In this document: positions 62,881-64,000 of the stretch, in pieces
How the letters are laid out: every line of letters begins with the position of its first letter
Position numbering within the stretch: the stretch's first letter is position 1
Origin: Ruminococcus sp. AM36-2AA
GTDB taxonomy: Bacteria; Bacillota; Clostridia; Lachnospirales; Lachnospiraceae
Length of the DNA stretch: 64,000 bases
Direction: 5' to 3'
Assembly (NCBI RefSeq): GCF_003461955.1
Contig: NZ_QTYB01000012.1
Span: 62,001-126,000 of the forward strand
Notes under the pieces: generated by a model
The model's database searches: none
Seen by the model: only the letters and a program-made list of their open reading frames with translations
What the model was told of the DNA's origin: nothing
Translations under genes and position numbers: made by a program

Positions 62881-64000
62881 ATGTCCAGTATACCACAAAA
62901 CCATTTCGATGAGAACGACTTAATCGACTGTGTTCAAAGATTTTTTTCCAAATATCATGTCGGCAAACTTCTTGCTAAATGCAACGGAATGAAAGAAAAA
63001 GGTGTTTCACCTGTTTCCCTGCTTCGTTACAAGCTCAGTAACATTTTTATCGGAAGAAGTATGTATATGCAGCAACGAACCGGCTCTTTTAAGGAACAGT
63101 TTTCTAAAAACACTTTCTATCGCTTCCTTAATTCTACAAAAACAAACTGGCTCCGTTTTACTTCTCTTCTTGCAGCAGATATCGTGAATAATGACATTCG
63201 TGATCTGACAAACCAAGAAAGAAAAAATGTATTCATCATTGATGACAGTCTTTTTAATCGCACAAGCTGTAAGAAAACAGAACGGGGATCAAGAGTTTTT
63301 GACCACACGGATATGCATTTCAAAAAAGGCTTCCGAGTGCTTACTTTAAGCTGGAGTGATGGAAATACATTGATTCCTGTTAACAGCTGTCTGTTGGCAT
63401 CCGCAAAAGATACAAATATCATTGGCCCGGTAAAGACCTTTGATAACAGAACCCTTGCAGGCAAAAGACGCAAACTTGCTCAGACAAAAGCACCGGAAGT
63501 AATGATGACACTGTTGGATACTGCCATCAGTGCAGGACTGAAAGCGGATTATATCCTGTTTGATTCCTGGTTTTCCAACCCGGCACAGGTCACAGACATT
63601 CACTCAAGAGGTATGGATGTGATTGCCATGATCAAGAAAAGCAGCCGGATTAAATATTTGTACTGTGGTGAACAGCTGAATATCAAAGAGATCTATTCCC
63701 GGAATAAAAAACGCCGCGGCAGATCAAAGTATCTGCTTTCTGTTGATGTTATGGTAGGAAAAGAAAATCCAATTCCTGCAAAAATTGTTTGCGTAAGGAA
63801 CAAAGCAAATCGCAGGGATTGGCTTGCCTTTATCTGTACAGATACTACTCTTTCCGAAGAAGAGATCATCCGTATTTATGGGAAACGCTGGCAGATCGAG
63901 GTTTTCTTCAAGACCTGTAAATCCATGCTGAACCTGATTGGAGAATGCCATAGTTTATCTTATGATGCACTGACAGCCCATGTGGCCATTGTGTTTACCA
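62881..64000 (+). mobile_element. IS4-family transposase gene (3' end beyond window)
   Basis: ATG 62881 after AAAGGAGA; open to the window end (373 codons). DDE residues: Asp121 or Asp122 in IIDDSLFNR, Asp228 in LFDSWFSN, Glu340 in IYGKRWQIEVFFKTCK. The last matches the IS4 signature Y-(2)-R-(3)-E-(6)-K exactly. It appears intact as far as seen. Its presence beside decayed genes fits ongoing erosion of this region. Confidence 0.92.

Overview
The window reads as chromosomal DNA of a spore-forming, anaerobic, low-to-mid GC Firmicute, most likely a gut Lachnospiraceae (Blautia-like). The genus is an inference from protein character and gene order; no rRNA gene is present. Supporting signs are SigG, a complete spoIIIA operon, SpoIVB and Spo0A, AGGAGG-type ribosome sites, frequent GTG/TTG starts and many ATGA start/stop overlaps. 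Most of the window (about 1-42 kb) is conserved core genome. The last 20 kb is more accessory and ends in a decayed helicase locus and an IS4-type element.

Layout. 0-12.3 kb: a 5'-truncated rhodanese/TtcA-like tRNA thiolase, a two-domain PPK2 enzyme, sigG with a ymxH-like gene, nrdR, gdhA, an alanine-type aminotransferase, citrate synthase, a patatin, a YqeG-type phosphatase, an atypical shikimate-kinase-like protein and efp. 12.4-19.7 kb: tmRNA (ssrA), ftsW, acyl carrier protein, gltX, a UvrD-type helicase, an Sfp-type phosphopantetheinyl transferase and a membrane-anchored protein of unknown function. 19.8-24.9 kb: spoIIIAA-AH, the mother-cell/forespore channel operon. 25-38.2 kb: prfC, an Asp23 protein, nusB, xseA-xseB, ispA, dxs, tlyA, nadK, argR, recN, spoIVB and spo0A, in the order usual for Firmicutes.

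38.2-51.3 kb: glgA; a FeoA-FeoB fusion; a LysR regulator divergent from a UbiD/UbiX/LpdD-type operon (non-oxidative decarboxylation of a phenolic acid such as gallate is inferred); a 200-nt imperfect palindrome; a MATE pump; a Lon-like AAA+ ATPase that lacks a protease domain; an orphan LacI regulator; and a gamma-carbonic-anhydrase-like protein. 51.4-58.5 kb: an AGCS sodium/amino-acid symporter, then a leftward cluster of a DUF3100 permease, a four-helix membrane partner, a TrzA/SsnA-like amidohydrolase and a TauE/SafE exporter, divergent from a Crp/Fnr regulator and an esterase. This looks like an undescribed uptake/deamination/export system.

58.6-64 kb: a PLD-helicase-DUF3427 gene broken by an internal deletion and frameshift, an adjacent NUDIX hydrolase, a flavodoxin-like reductase, short gene remnants, and an IS4-family transposase running off the window end.

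Non-coding points of interest: a dispersed element (around 1645, 35765 and 50725) with inverted-repeat ends and a small hairpin whose pairs covary between copies; the palindrome downstream of lpdD; a feoAB terminator built from the end of the facing lysR coding sequence; and a structured spo0A leader. No CRISPR array, tRNA, rRNA or prophage was recognised.
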